In this document: piece after piece, positions 28,101-35,200 of the stretch
Position numbering within the stretch: position 1 is the stretch's first letter
Layout: every line of letters begins with the position of its first letter
NCBI GenBank assembly: GCA_029339505.1
Contig: JAQISU010000022.1
Coordinates: 13,284,001 to 13,348,000, forward strand
Direction of reading: 5' to 3'
Length of the DNA: 64,000 bases
Source of the DNA: Unio delphinus
Taxonomy: Eukaryota; Mollusca; Bivalvia; Unionida; Unionidae
Translations under genes and position numbers: made by a program
The notes under the pieces: model-generated
Told to the model about the DNA's origin: nothing
Seen by the model: only the letters and a program-made list of their open reading frames with translations
Database searches by the model: none

Positions 28101-31100
28101 TCAGAATATTCATTCCTAGTAAAATCAGAACATTCATTCCTAGTAAAATCAGAACAGTCATTCATAGTAAAATCAGAACTGTCATTTCTACTAAAATCAG
28201 AACAGTCATTCCTAGTAAAATCAGAACAGTCATTCATAGTAAAATCAGAACATTCATTCCTACTAAAATCAGAAGTCATTCCTAGTAAAATCAGAACAGT
28301 CATTCTACTAAAATCAGAACATTCATTCCTACTAAAATCAGAAGTCATTCCTAGTAAAATCAGAACAGTCATTCTACTAAAATCAGAACATTCATTCCTA
28401 CTAAAATCAGAAGTGATTCCTAGTAAAATCAGAACAGTCATTCCTAGTAAAATCAGAACATTCATTCTACTAAAATCAGAAGTCATTTCTACTAAAATCA
28501 GAACATTCATTGCTAGTAAAGTCAGAACATTCATTCTACTAAAATCAGAACAGTCATTCCTACTAAAATCAGAAGTCATTCCTAGTAAAATCAGAACAGT
28601 CATTCTACTAAAATCAGAACATTTCATTCCTAAGGGGCCCTGAGTGGCCGAGTGGTCTAAAGCACTCTCTGTTACGGATCACTGCCATCTCACCTCTGCG
28701 TGGGTTTGAGTCAAAGATTTGGCTAATATGTGAGAAAACTTGCCAGTAGCTTTTCGTGGGATAGTGGTTCTTTCAGGGAATTTCCCAGGTTCTTCCTCCA
28801 CCAAAAATACTGGCAGCCATGTATAGCCTATTGTGTGCTGAAACATGGTGTTAAACCCTACAACAACAACATTCATTCCTAGTAAAATCAGAACAGTCAT
28901 TCCTACTAAAATCAAAACATTTGTTCCTAGTAAAATCAGAACATTTATTCCTAGTAAAATCAGAAAATTCATTCCTATTAAAATCAGAACAGTCATCCCT
29001 AGTAAAAAAAAATCAGAACAGTAATTCCTAATAAAATTAGAACATTCATTCCTAGTAAAATCAGAAGTCATTCCTAGTAAAATCAGAATATTCATTCCTA
29101 GTAAAATCAGAAGTCATTCCTAGTGAAATCAGAATATTCATTCCTAGTAAAATCAGAATATTCATTCCTACTAAAATCAGAACATTCCTTCCTAGTAAAA
29201 TCAGAACATTCATTCCTAGTAAAATCAGAACAGTCATTCCTAGTAAAATCAGAACAGTCATTCCTGCTAAAATCAGAACAGTCATTCGTAGTAAATTCAG
29301 AAAATTCAATCCTATCATATTACAGTCAGAACATTCATTTCTAGTAAATTCAGAAAATTCATTCCTATCATATTACAGTCAGAACATTAATTCCTAGTAA
29401 AATCAGAATATTCATTCCTAGTGAAATCAGAATATTCATTCCTAGTGAAATCAAAATATTCATTCCTAGTGAAATCAGAATATTCATTCCTAGTAAAATC
29501 AGAACATTCATTGCTAGTAAAATCAGAACAGTCATTCATAGTAAAATCAGAACATTCATTCTACTAAAATCAGAACAGTCATTCCTAGTAAAATCAGAAC
29601 ATTCATTCTACTAAAATCAGAACAGTCATTCCTAGTAAAATCAGAACAGTCATTTCTACTAAAATCAGAACAGTCATTCCTAGTAAAATCAGAATAGCCA
29701 TTCCTAGTAAATTCAGAAAATTCATTCCTATCATATTACAGTCAGAACATTCATTCCTAGTAAAATCAGAACATTCATTCCTAGTAAAATCAGAACATTC
29801 ATTGCTAGTAAAATCAGAACTGTCATTTCTACTAAAATCAGAACATTCATTCCTAGTAAAATCAGAATATTCATTCCTAGTAAAATCAGAACTGTCATTT
29901 CTACTAAAATCAGAACAGTCATTCCTAGTAAAATCAGAACATTCATTGCTAGTAAAATCAGAACTGTCATTTCTACTAAAATCAGAACAGTCATTCCTAG
30001 TAAAATCAGAATAGCCATTGCTAGTAAATTCAGAAAATTCATTCCTATCATATTACAGTCAGAATATTCATTGCTAGTAAAATCAGAACATTCATTGCTA
30101 GTAAAATCAGAAGTCATTTCTACTAAAATCAGAACAGTCATTCCTAGTAAAATCAGAATACCCATTTCTAGTAAATTCAGAAAATTCATTCCTATCATAT
30201 TACAGTCAGAACATTCATTCCCAGTAAAATCAGAACATTCATTGCTAGTAAAATCAGAACTGTCATTTCTACTAAAATCAGAACAGTCATTCCTAGTAAA
30301 ATCAGAACATTCATTGCTAGTAAAATCAGAACTGTCATTTCTACTAAAATCAGAACAGTCATTCCTGCTAAAATCAGAACATTTCTTGCTTATGGTGTGT
30401 TATGGTTTTGAAAGATTGTTTGATTCACAGAATAACTGTTCTTTAGTGTTTGGCCAGATTTATTATATTTTGCTATGTATACTGTATACATGAATATAGT
30501 TCATATAGTAAACACTTGAATATAGTTTATATACTATATACTTGAATATAGTTTATATACAATATACTTGAACATGGTTAATATACTATATACTTGAACA
30601 TGGTTAATATACTATATACTTGAACATGGTTAATATACTATATACTTGAACATGGTTCATATACTATATACTTGAACATGGTTAATATACTATATACTTG
30701 AACATGGTTTATATACTATATACACATGTACTTGAATATAGTTCATATACTATATACTTCAATATAGTTCATATACTATATACTTGAACATAGTTTATAT
30801 ACTATATACTTGAATATAGTTTATATACAATATACTTGAACATGGTTCATATACTATATACTTGAATATAGTTCATATACTATATACTTGAACATAGTTC
30901 ATATACTATATATTTGAATAGAGTTCATATACCATAAACCGCTCCGGTGGCTGAGTGGATAGAGTGTCTGCCACAGAAGTGGGAGGTTGTGGGTTCAATC
31001 CCATGCCGAGTCATACCAAAGACTTATAAAAATGGAACTAACAGCTGCCTCACTTGGCGCTCAGCATTAAGAGGTTAGAGTTAGGACTGGTCGGCCTGGT

Positions 31101-33900
31101 TTCTGGGAAGCTGAGTTGACTTACCTAAATAAAGCTATTATTAGTATTATTATTATTAATCATTCATTTGATTTGTTATAATTCGAGCCTTAGTTCTCCA
31201 TCACACTTTCTCTATTACAGTTTTATATGAAAATTTTGTGTAATTAATGGTGAAAATTAATGTTTTTTTTTCCTGTCAATACATGTATAGTTTACTCTCA
31301 AAGAGGTTTGAGTTTTACTGTATAATCTTTGATAGGTTTGCATGTCAAGATAATTTTTTTCCTTCAGTTTAAACTTTGTATCAACATATATATTTGCTTC
31401 TAAGTAAAGTCAAGCTGCAAACAATGAAGACCCCCATTAGGGTCTGTGCTATTTTGCTGGTTACAATAACAAACTGCATTTCACATAATAGCATAGTGCA
31501 AAATGTGTCAGGAGATCTGGGTAGGTGTAGTTTGCAATTGGACTTCACTTACCAGTTGCTATATACAGTAACTTCTTGTAGTCCCAAGGTGCCAATTTCT
31601 TTCTCAAATGTTTCTTCTTTTTTTTTCATTTTCAGGATAACACATAGCCAGATAGAGTTTTTTAAAATGTTAGATGAGAAGATAGAAAAGGTATGCAAAA
31701 TACTGAACAAGACAGTTACATTATTTTTCTTCACATACAACTACCCATTCTTGTTGATTCCATTGTGTCATTATATGATGACTTGATAGAGCTGTGAAAA
31801 TGGGGGACACATTAGTTGTTTCTATCCATCCTTCCATGTATCACCATCCATACATTCATCCGTCTGTCCAGCCAGCCAGCCATCCCCTTTCACTTCCCCT
31901 CTATAACATTAAATCAGTTTGTGCTTGAGGAATGAATCTTGGTAATACAAGGTATGCTTGGACAAGGCCGTGTCTAAATAGTATGTATGTTCGAACAAGG
32001 CCATGTCTTAATAGTATGTATGTATGGTCAGACAAGGCAAGGCTGTGTCATAATAGTATGCATGTATGCTCAGACAATGCATTGTCTTAATAGTATGCAT
32101 GTATGCTCAGGCAAGGACACCTTGGATGTAGGATGTCACAGGTTCGAACCCTGACACTTATAAAAGGGTACTTCGAGCTGCCTTGTTATGTGCTCAGCAT
32201 TAAGAAGTTAGTGCTAGGACTGGTCAGCCTGGTGTCAAGATAATGTGATTGGGTGGGACAACATGCTATATGTCTGTGGCTTGATGCCCATGTGCTAGAC
32301 ATCACTATAAACATCCACACTGCTGAAATCATAGTAATAAGACTGAAAAATTGTTAAAGCTGCATTAAAAATACAAATCACACACATGCACACATGCATG
32401 AGTTGTCCATAGAAAAGATATAGTTCAATGCATACTTAGAAATTTATAAAAATTGCACAGGTTGATAAAAAGCATTGATTCCTGTCAAATACATAAAGGA
32501 AAAGGTATATTGGTGTTATTGAGACCATTTTGGTTTCTTGTTGTTTTTTTGCACAGCCAATTTCTGGCAGGTTGTGAGTAACTCAGATTTTCTTGAGGTC
32601 TTGTATACTTTTCATTTACTTTATTATTTTCATTCCCAGGATTGTTATTGCAGTTATTAAAGATGAATAAGAATTTTTTATTTCTGATTTTAAAATAAGA
32701 CAAATAAGACACAACTATCGCTTCCAAGTAAATGTGATGTGTTACGTGCTTAGACTCGAATAAGCAGCAACAAGAGAAAGAAGTGAAAATAACAAGCTTG
32801 TAAAAATTTAACAAACAATTTATTTAGTACAAATATTTTCATAAAAAAAATATTTAAAGTTACGGTTTTAGAGAATCAAGTCTAAAAAATTAATCCAAAA
32901 AGAATTCACAATATAATCCACTAGTGGAATTGCAAGAGTCCTGATAATAAAATGTCCTAATAGTTCCCGGTTCAAATCTTGACGATGTAATCCAATATGG
33001 ATGACAATGTCATGTGATGAAGTCAGTTTTAGTTTTATAATAATTCAAATGAGCACAAGTGATTTCTAGATAAATAACACAATAAATTCCTCTTGATCCC
33101 AAACAAATTGAAATAATTTACACTCAAACAATAACACACATCTTTGTATTCTAAAGCCCAGCACTGAACCATTAGCTTCTAAAACACAGCTATATACTGA
33201 TTCTCTCGTAAACAGGAAGGGGTCACATGATTTTCTAGAAGGTCACAGAACGAACCCTTGCTTGCAAAGTCATGTATACTGTATGATCTAGAAAGATGTC
33301 CTTGGAATCAACCAATCATTTTTAAAATAAAGCTCTAATGTCCTTGGAATCAGCCAATCATTTTAGAAGCTTGTTTACACTCTGAAGCAAGGTCAGAAAA
33401 TGAGTTAACATCTGTTGTTTACTTGTAGAGTGAAAATTTCTAGAAAAATTTCACAATGAATGAATTTTTAATCCAAAATGTCAAATTTGAATCTGACAAA
33501 AATAAATAAACTATTTAAATCAAATATACGTAACAGATGTCATATCAGTGATGTCGTAAAGTAACAATCACATAATTTCAGACCTATTATCATGTGATGT
33601 TATAACAGCAATGTCGTAAAGTAACAATCACGTCATTTCAGACCTATTATCATGTGATGTCATATCAGCAATGTTGTAAAGTAATAATCACATCATTTTA
33701 GACCTATTATCATGTGATGTCATATCAGCAATGTTGTAAAGTAACAATCACATCATTTCAAACCTACTATCATGTGATGTCAAATCATCAATGTCATAAA
33801 GTAACAATCATGTCATTTCAGACCTATTATCATGTGATTTCTTTTGCAGGGAAGAGATTTTAGTGATGAAGACAGTTTTTGTGAGACTAAATCTACGTGA
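2932..33900 (+). CDS. C1orf21-like: C1orf21-family small protein, five coding exons (146 aa)
   Basis: Seen: joining 2932-3031, 17606-17766, 24984-25057, 31636-31690 and 33850-33900 gives 441 nt in one frame, 146 residues plus TGA, every intron having GT..AG ends. The N-terminus is MGCGRSKQRS, with Gly2 and Cys3 fitting N-myristoylation plus palmitoylation. Residues 4-110 are polar, Lys/Ser/Asn-rich and probably disordered. Residues 119-133 read EFFKMLDEKIEKGRD, followed by an acidic FSDEDS tail. Known: vertebrate C1orf21 (about 121 residues, molecular function not established) also starts MGC and ends in a nearly identical EFF-x-MLDEKIEKGRD block plus an acidic tail. Inferred: ortholog, membrane-tethered, role unknown. 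The protein is somewhat longer than the vertebrate form, the extra length being in the low-complexity middle. Introns of 14.6, 7.2, 6.6 and 2.2 kb are packed with repeats. Orthology is fairly sure; function is not. Confidence 0.88.
3190..4050. repeat. ~860-bp dispersed repeat, copy 1
   Basis: Aligns along its length with 12025-12885. Shared landmarks in the same order include 'tttgtttgttagttttt', 'actggatttgacattgccca', 'attatttggatttc'-type text, 'ttattactaggacttc' and 'aataaattatttgttaaatt'. It has no clear TIR or ORF. It may be a non-autonomous element of unknown class. Confidence 0.6.
4387..6400 (-). pseudogene. CR1-like non-LTR retrotransposon relic, 5' truncated
   Basis: Read on the minus strand, broken frames give LDPIPTPLLNECLD near 6050, LLDLSAAFDTKDHDILLHRL at about 5690-5628, VPQGSVLGPVLFI near 5500 and the catalytic YADD (TACGCTGATGAC) at 5411-5400. 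These are the reverse transcriptase blocks of the CR1/Jockey group, in the correct order. The 3' end has 'gtaaagcgctt' and an ATT microsatellite tail at about 4387-4400, typical of that group. Stops and frameshifts make it non-functional. Confidence 0.85.
7628..7866. repeat. Palindromic dispersed element (family D)
   Basis: Carries 'gatcctgatctgccatcgca', 'ccaagatcggcc' and two copies of 'gatctctacagtttgcagat', then 'ggacttgtaag'. These are the parts of a foldback family whose ideal ends are 'aagtcaagtccaactgcaaa' and its reverse complement. Confidence 0.55.
7976..8056. repeat. AT microsatellite
   Basis: An uninterrupted AT dinucleotide run of about 60 bases preceded by 'atacatacatacat'. The ORF that crosses it is spurious. 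Confidence 0.95.
9730..9995. repeat. 85-bp tandem repeat, about 2.6-3 copies
   Basis: 'gttttctcactataaggtgg' begins at 9771, 9856 and (with one change) 9941, so the period is exactly 85. Each unit also contains 'taatgagggaaaact', nearly the reverse complement of 'agttttctcactata', so a unit can fold back on itself. Confidence 0.85.
10699..10877. mobile_element. Pogo-like MITE (family C), copy 1
   Basis: Begins TA-CAGTAAAACCCATCTTG and ends with 'aagactggttctacagta'. The inside repeats 'gagaccacctgtcttgagag' in both senses. TA targets and CAGT ends are as in pogo/Tigger elements. The right end is imperfect. Confidence 0.65.
11608..11730. repeat. Two-copy tandem duplication (~68 bp)
   Basis: 'gtagcagtgtcccctacctc' and 'aaaatgaaggttacacaaac' occur twice in order, near 11609 and 11676, with few changes. 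Confidence 0.8.
12025..12885. repeat. ~860-bp dispersed repeat, copy 2
   Basis: Diverged partner of 3190-4050, in the same orientation within the same intron. It ends with the same 'aataaattatttgttaaatt' landmark. Many small indels show that the two copies are old. Confidence 0.6.
13795..14012. repeat. 53-bp tandem repeat, four copies
   Basis: 'gggttttcactaaaagactt' starts at 13801 and recurs about every 53 bases, at 13854 onward, joined by 'tagttgaatctagatgaaaa'. Copies are nearly identical, so the expansion is recent. Confidence 0.9.
14048..14275 (+). mobile_element. SINE-B, partial
   Basis: 'gaggtcatgggttcaaacac' (B-box-like), then 'tcataccaaagact', 'acagctgcctcactaggtgc', 'ttagcattaagaggttagtg' and 'cacattaaaatccaaatcac', in the order seen in full copies. 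The A-box part of the head is degraded. Confidence 0.7.
14320..15770. repeat. Degenerate long-unit repeat field
   Basis: Recurring phrases 'cttcttatgatgtctagttg', 'cctaaatgaaaatg', 'gacatccagtatggctgcca' and 'accatggcagccagcttga' follow one another several times with varying gaps (e.g. 14330-14700, 15160-15410, 15660-15740). The 53-bp array just upstream is built from the same phrases, so it may be a local re-expansion of this older repeat. Confidence 0.6.
15868..16051. mobile_element. Pogo-like MITE (family C), copy 2
   Basis: Inverted ends 'agtagaacctgtcttgaaag' and 'ccaagactggttttact'; internal 'gagacaggtggtctctcata'. It matches copies at 10699 and 20082. Confidence 0.7.
16092..16165 (+). 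mobile_element. Tigger/pogo-like terminal fragment
   Basis: TA-CAGTAGAACGTCGTTTATC followed by repeats of 'atccggaccag'. The CAGT..GAAC..CGTTTATCCGAA form is typical of a Tigger-type terminal inverted repeat. I could not find the matching right end, so it is a one-ended fragment. Confidence 0.5.
16690..16951 (-). mobile_element. SINE-A, full length
   Basis: On the minus strand: the head 'gtggccgagtggtctaaaac' (A box TGGCCGAGTGG), the B box 'gggttcgagtc', then the body 'gtgagaaagcttgcctgtag', the end 'aaaaatggtgttaaaccat', and a tail of 'aaaacaaacaaaaac' type. Derived from a Ser/Leu-type tRNA. Confidence 0.85.
17601..17608 (+). promoter_or_regulatory. NAGNAG tandem splice acceptor of exon 2
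   Basis: The sequence TTCAGCAG offers two AGs three bases apart, after a pyrimidine tract at 17591-17604. Use of the first AG starts the exon at 17606 and gives Ala34-Glu35. Use of the second starts it at 17609 and gives Glu34, dropping one alanine while keeping frame. Both outcomes fit the reading frame, so alternative one-residue isoforms are plausible. Confidence 0.75.
17606..17766 (+). CDS. C1orf21-like: C1orf21-like coding exon 2
   Basis: Completes codon 34 (GCA) and encodes residues 34-87: AEKKENKDPSRKVSDKEIN through SPVFMDSF. The acceptor is a tandem TTCAG|CAG, and the donor is TTTT|GTAAGT at 17767. The segment is hydrophilic and Lys/Glu/Asn/Ser-rich, with no predicted fold. It is the least conserved part of the protein in my comparison with the vertebrate family, so its identity rests on reading-frame continuity and splice sites on both sides. 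Confidence 0.82.
19457..19780 (-). mobile_element. SINE-B, near full length
   Basis: Reverse complement reads 'ccagtggcctagtggttcaa', then 'tcatgccaaagacataaaaa', 'acagctgcctcactaggcat', 'gtgactgggtggaacatcat' and ends 'catcaaaaatccaaatcaca'. It matches 44674-44975. Confidence 0.8.
20082..20263. mobile_element. Pogo-like MITE (family C), copy 3 (best preserved)
   Basis: Begins CAGTAAAACCTGTCTTGAAA and ends 'tctcaagacaggttttactg' followed by TA. The inverted ends match over about 20 bases, and the interior has three further copies of 'tctctcaaaacagatggtct'-type text in alternating sense. Confidence 0.75.
20731..20827. repeat. Palindromic dispersed element (family D), compact copy
   Basis: A 97-bp element with inverted ends: 'aagttgagtcaaattgcaaa' at the left and 'tttgcagttggactcaactt' at the right. 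The core reads 'ctggcagatctgggtctatg'. It is the clearest example of the family's terminal inverted repeats. Confidence 0.7.
22668..22937 (+). mobile_element. SINE-B
   Basis: The head 'aaagtggttagatcatctgc' with B box 'caggtttgatccctggctga' is followed by 'gcctctctaggtgcttagca', 'gtgactgagtgggacatgat' and the end 'agaatcccaaatcataca'. Confidence 0.75.
24984..25057 (+). CDS. C1orf21-like: C1orf21-like coding exon 3
   Basis: The acceptor is TTACAG|GATGGG and the donor ATTAA|GTAAGT at 25058. It encodes residues 88-111 (DGNGKLSSKSAQRDKSVVVN and on to QKNI) and two bases of Lys112. It links in frame to exons 2 and 4. A long CT-dinucleotide run begins 26 bases after the donor. Confidence 0.85.
25083..25165. 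repeat. CT/CA microsatellite just after exon 3
   Basis: A CT dinucleotide run (25083-25147) followed by 'cacacacatacacacacag'. It begins about 25 bases after the exon 3 donor. Confidence 0.95.
25905..26360 (+). pseudogene. Second CR1-like reverse transcriptase relic
   Basis: Broken + strand translation shows LPTGIYPEI / PQGSILRSLLLM-like text near 25915-25950, ADDNTMS near 26078-26098 (remains of the YADD site) and VKIHGEFADNKITWSFHIK at about 26298-26355, which resembles the post-RT 'VKLLGV.ID.KLTW..HI' motif of CR1-type LINEs. Heavily decayed. It ends about 30 bases before the 24-bp satellite starts. Confidence 0.65.
26388..30388. repeat. 4-kb intronic satellite of 22/23/24-bp units (about 160 units)
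   Basis: Units of the form 'attcctagtaaaatcagaac' with three length classes: 24 bp ('agaacattcattcctagtaa' + 'aatc'), 23 bp (one C lost, 'gtcattctactaaaatcag') and 22 bp ('agaagtcattcctagtaaaa' + 'tc'). Two core alleles alternate, TAGTAAAATC and TACTAAAATC. From about 27740 to 28630 the 22+23+24 triplet repeats as a 69-bp block. From 28083 on, a variant 'cctatcatattacagtcaga' appears six times (28091, 29316, 29369, 29732, 30049, 30196), marking larger blocks. Because 24 is a multiple of three, long open frames arise on both strands, but they are not genes. A SINE interrupts it at 28635-28872. Confidence 0.95.
28635..28872 (+). mobile_element. SINE-A inserted inside the 24-bp satellite
   Basis: Head 'ggggccctgagtggccgagt' (A box), then 'cgtgggtttgagtca' (B box), 'gtgagaaaacttgccagtag', 'ttcttcctccaccaaaaata', and the end 'gtgttaaaccctacaacaac'. 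Flanking 'aacattcattccta' at the right edge repeats 'acatttcattccta' at the left, a likely target-site duplication of about 13 bases. Satellite monomers continue on both sides. Confidence 0.92.
30495..30938. repeat. 26-bp tandem repeat, about 17 copies
   Basis: The unit is 'atactatatacttgaacatg' + 'gttaat', with variants 'aatatagttcat'. It lies between the 24-bp satellite and a SINE-B. Very AT-rich with a short palindrome 'tatactatata'-like core. Confidence 0.93.
30944..31145 (+). mobile_element. SINE-B, 3' truncated
   Basis: Full head 'aaccgctccggtggctgagt' with A box and 'tgggttcaatcccatgccga' as B box, then 'cataccaaagacttataaaa', 'cagctgcctcacttggcgct', 'gttaggactggtcggcctgg'. The usual 'aatgtgactgggtgggacat' part is missing and an 'attattagtattattattat' run ends it. 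Confidence 0.85.
31399..31551. repeat. Palindromic dispersed element (family D) next to exon 4
   Basis: Left 'aagtaaagtcaagctgcaaa' and right 'tttgcaattggacttcactt' are inverted. The core includes 'ggagatctgggtagg'. It lies within intron 3, just upstream of the polypyrimidine tract of exon 4. Confidence 0.65.
31636..31690 (+). CDS. C1orf21-like: C1orf21-like coding exon 4 (conserved EFF/MLDEKIEK block)
   Basis: The acceptor is TTTTCAG|GATAAC and the donor GAAAAG|GTATGC at 31691. It encodes residues 112-130, KITHSQIEFFKMLDEKIEK, the most conserved segment and the basis for naming the gene. The same block in vertebrate C1orf21 has S-Q-x-EFF-x-MLDEKIEK. A dispersed palindromic repeat (31399-31551) ends less than 90 bases before the exon. 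Confidence 0.92.
31952..32115. repeat. Degenerate ~45-bp tandem repeat, four copies
   Basis: 'gacaaggccgtgtctaaata' recurs as 'aacaaggccatgtcttaata', 'caaggctgtgtcataatagt' and 'gacaatgcattgtcttaata', each followed by 'gtatgtatgt' or 'gtatgcatgt'. Confidence 0.75.
32125..32385 (+). mobile_element. SINE-B, degraded head
   Basis: B box 'caggttcgaaccctgacact', then 'gagctgccttgttatgtgct', 'gtgattgggtgggacaacat', 'gtgctagacatcactataaa' and the end 'cattaaaaatacaaatcaca'. Confidence 0.8.
33537..33849. repeat. 60-bp tandem array running into the exon 5 acceptor
   Basis: Five units of exactly 60 bp: 'catatcagcaatgttgtaaa' + 'gtaacaatcacatcatttca' + 'gacctattatcatgtgatgt'. The last unit's end 'tatcatgtgattt' leads straight into 'cttttgcag|ggaaga' of exon 5. 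In the earlier units the aligned position holds 'catatcag', so an AG lies within one base of the real acceptor's AG. Confidence 0.93.
33850..33900 (+). CDS. C1orf21-like: C1orf21-like coding exon 5 (C-terminus)
   Basis: The acceptor is TCTTTTGCAG|GGAAGA. It encodes residues 131-146, GRDFSDEDSFCETKST, then TGA at 33898-33900. GRD continues the conserved EKIEKGRD motif, and the acidic stretch matches the acidic C-terminus of the vertebrate protein. The 60-bp tandem array at 33537-33840 runs directly into the acceptor. Confidence 0.9.
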   Translation, partial: GRDFSDEDSFCETKST

Positions 33901-35044
33901 TACTAGTAGCACTTCCTGTTTGTGTGGATATTGACTGTACCCCTGCTGTTTTCTGTGATAATGACAACTCATATGTATGAAAAAATACCAAGAAGCATTC
34001 TTCTAATTATCAAGAGTAACCAACTCTGATGTATTTCAAGGGTAGAAAACTCGAATGGAATGCAACATATGATTGTTTAACTTTAGTCAGCTGGACTGAA
34101 CATGTATCTTTGAAAAAATTGCGGACAATCCATGCTTATTGGAAGAAAATTTGAAAATGCATCAATTTTATTATCAGTTTCTGAAAATTGTAATATTTCA
34201 GATCCTGGTTACTGTACTTGAGAAGTTTTTGATATGTGCAATGGAAGTATCTAAGGCAGAGATTATTTGTGAAAGATTCCCAATTCTGCATAAGAGTCAA
34301 CATCATTTGACAACAGATGCTGGGGTTATGCAGATTGGGCTTTAAATAGTTGTTTTTATAAGGCTCGATACATTTTTACAGGAAGATTTGTACAGGCACT
34401 CGTTTTATCATACATGGAGAACTTAGTGGAGTACTTAGTATAGAGCATATTAGAGCTCTTGTTCCATCACGATCATTTGATACATCATTTACAAGGATAT
34501 TCAGCATTCCAAATGGATCAGCTTAGCGTATATAGCATTTACCTCACTCCATCAAAACAGATCTGTGGAAAATCATCATAGCTGTTGGAAAACTGGTTCA
34601 GGTCAACACATAATTTTGTACCATGCCATCCTTTGAAGATATTCCACTCGGATGCGTCAGTTTATATTTAGTATTGTCCACAGGTGCTTTTTTTTGTGCA
34701 TATTGTAATACTATTTCAATTAAATATAAATCTACCAATGGCAGTCAAATAGGCAAGATTTGTGCATTTCTCAGTAGTTTGCATTTCAGTCTAAAAAGGT
34801 ATATTAAAAAGCAATGTTCAGAAGTGCAATTATTTGCAGTTTTTCAACACATTTAATGTGATCTGTAATATCATAAACATGAACAATACAGATGTGCAAT
34901 TTTGCAAAAAGGTTATGTCTGTATTAAAAGTCCGTATTATTGGCATTAAAAGTCTTGATACCTTGATGCATGTAGTTACATTTGAGCACTCTGTTAGAGT
35001 AATTCCAGATCAGCATGAGCCAATGCTTACAAGTATAGTAAAAC

Positions 35045-35200
35045 TGCAAACTGCTTAGACCTAGATCTGCAATCACAAAACACTTTAGCAGTTCTGGTTC
35101 TGTGCAGTTTTGCTTGGACTCTAATCAAACAACATAGATCGTGATCTCTAGGTTCATTTGTGACAACCGATCAAGGTCTCTCTAGTTTGCAGTTGAACTA
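35045..35200. repeat. Palindromic dispersed element (family D), degraded
   Basis: 'ctgcaaactgcttagaccta', 'gatctgcaatcacaaaacac' and 'tctagtttgcagttgaacta' match family D parts. The outer ends are eroded. Confidence 0.5.

Larger units (their letters stand above)
25058..31635 (+). other. Intron 3 of the C1orf21-like gene (6.6 kb)
   Basis: More than two thirds is tandem repeat: a CT microsatellite, a 4-kb satellite of 22-24-bp units with an inserted SINE, a 26-bp array, then a SINE-B. A reverse transcriptase relic lies at 25905-26360. 25150-25900 holds nothing recognisable. Confidence 0.75.
31691..33849 (+). other. Intron 4 of the C1orf21-like gene (2.2 kb)
   Basis: Holds a four-copy degenerate tandem repeat (31952-32115), a SINE-B fragment (32125-32385) and a 60-bp array (33537-33840). 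32390-33535 is AT-rich with no recognised element. Confidence 0.7.

Noticed and set aside
26388..30388. CRISPR-like array
   Set aside because: There are no unique spacers: whole units repeat, lengths are 22-24 bp, and the context is an animal intron.
26385..30493. Many ORFs of 70-272 residues on both strands (repeats such as ILLGMTVL or SDFSRNEC)
   Set aside because: They are frames through the 24-bp satellite, open because 24 is divisible by three, and they break wherever 22- or 23-bp units occur. No independent sign of coding.
31376..31786. 136-residue + ORF around exon 4
   Set aside because: It reads a palindromic repeat and intron DNA in a different frame from the conserved exon 4 peptide over most of its length. 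Only 31636-31690 is supported.
34623..34856. 77-residue ORF downstream of the C1orf21-like stop
   Set aside because: No recognisable domain, no splice context, and a position in the presumed 3' UTR.
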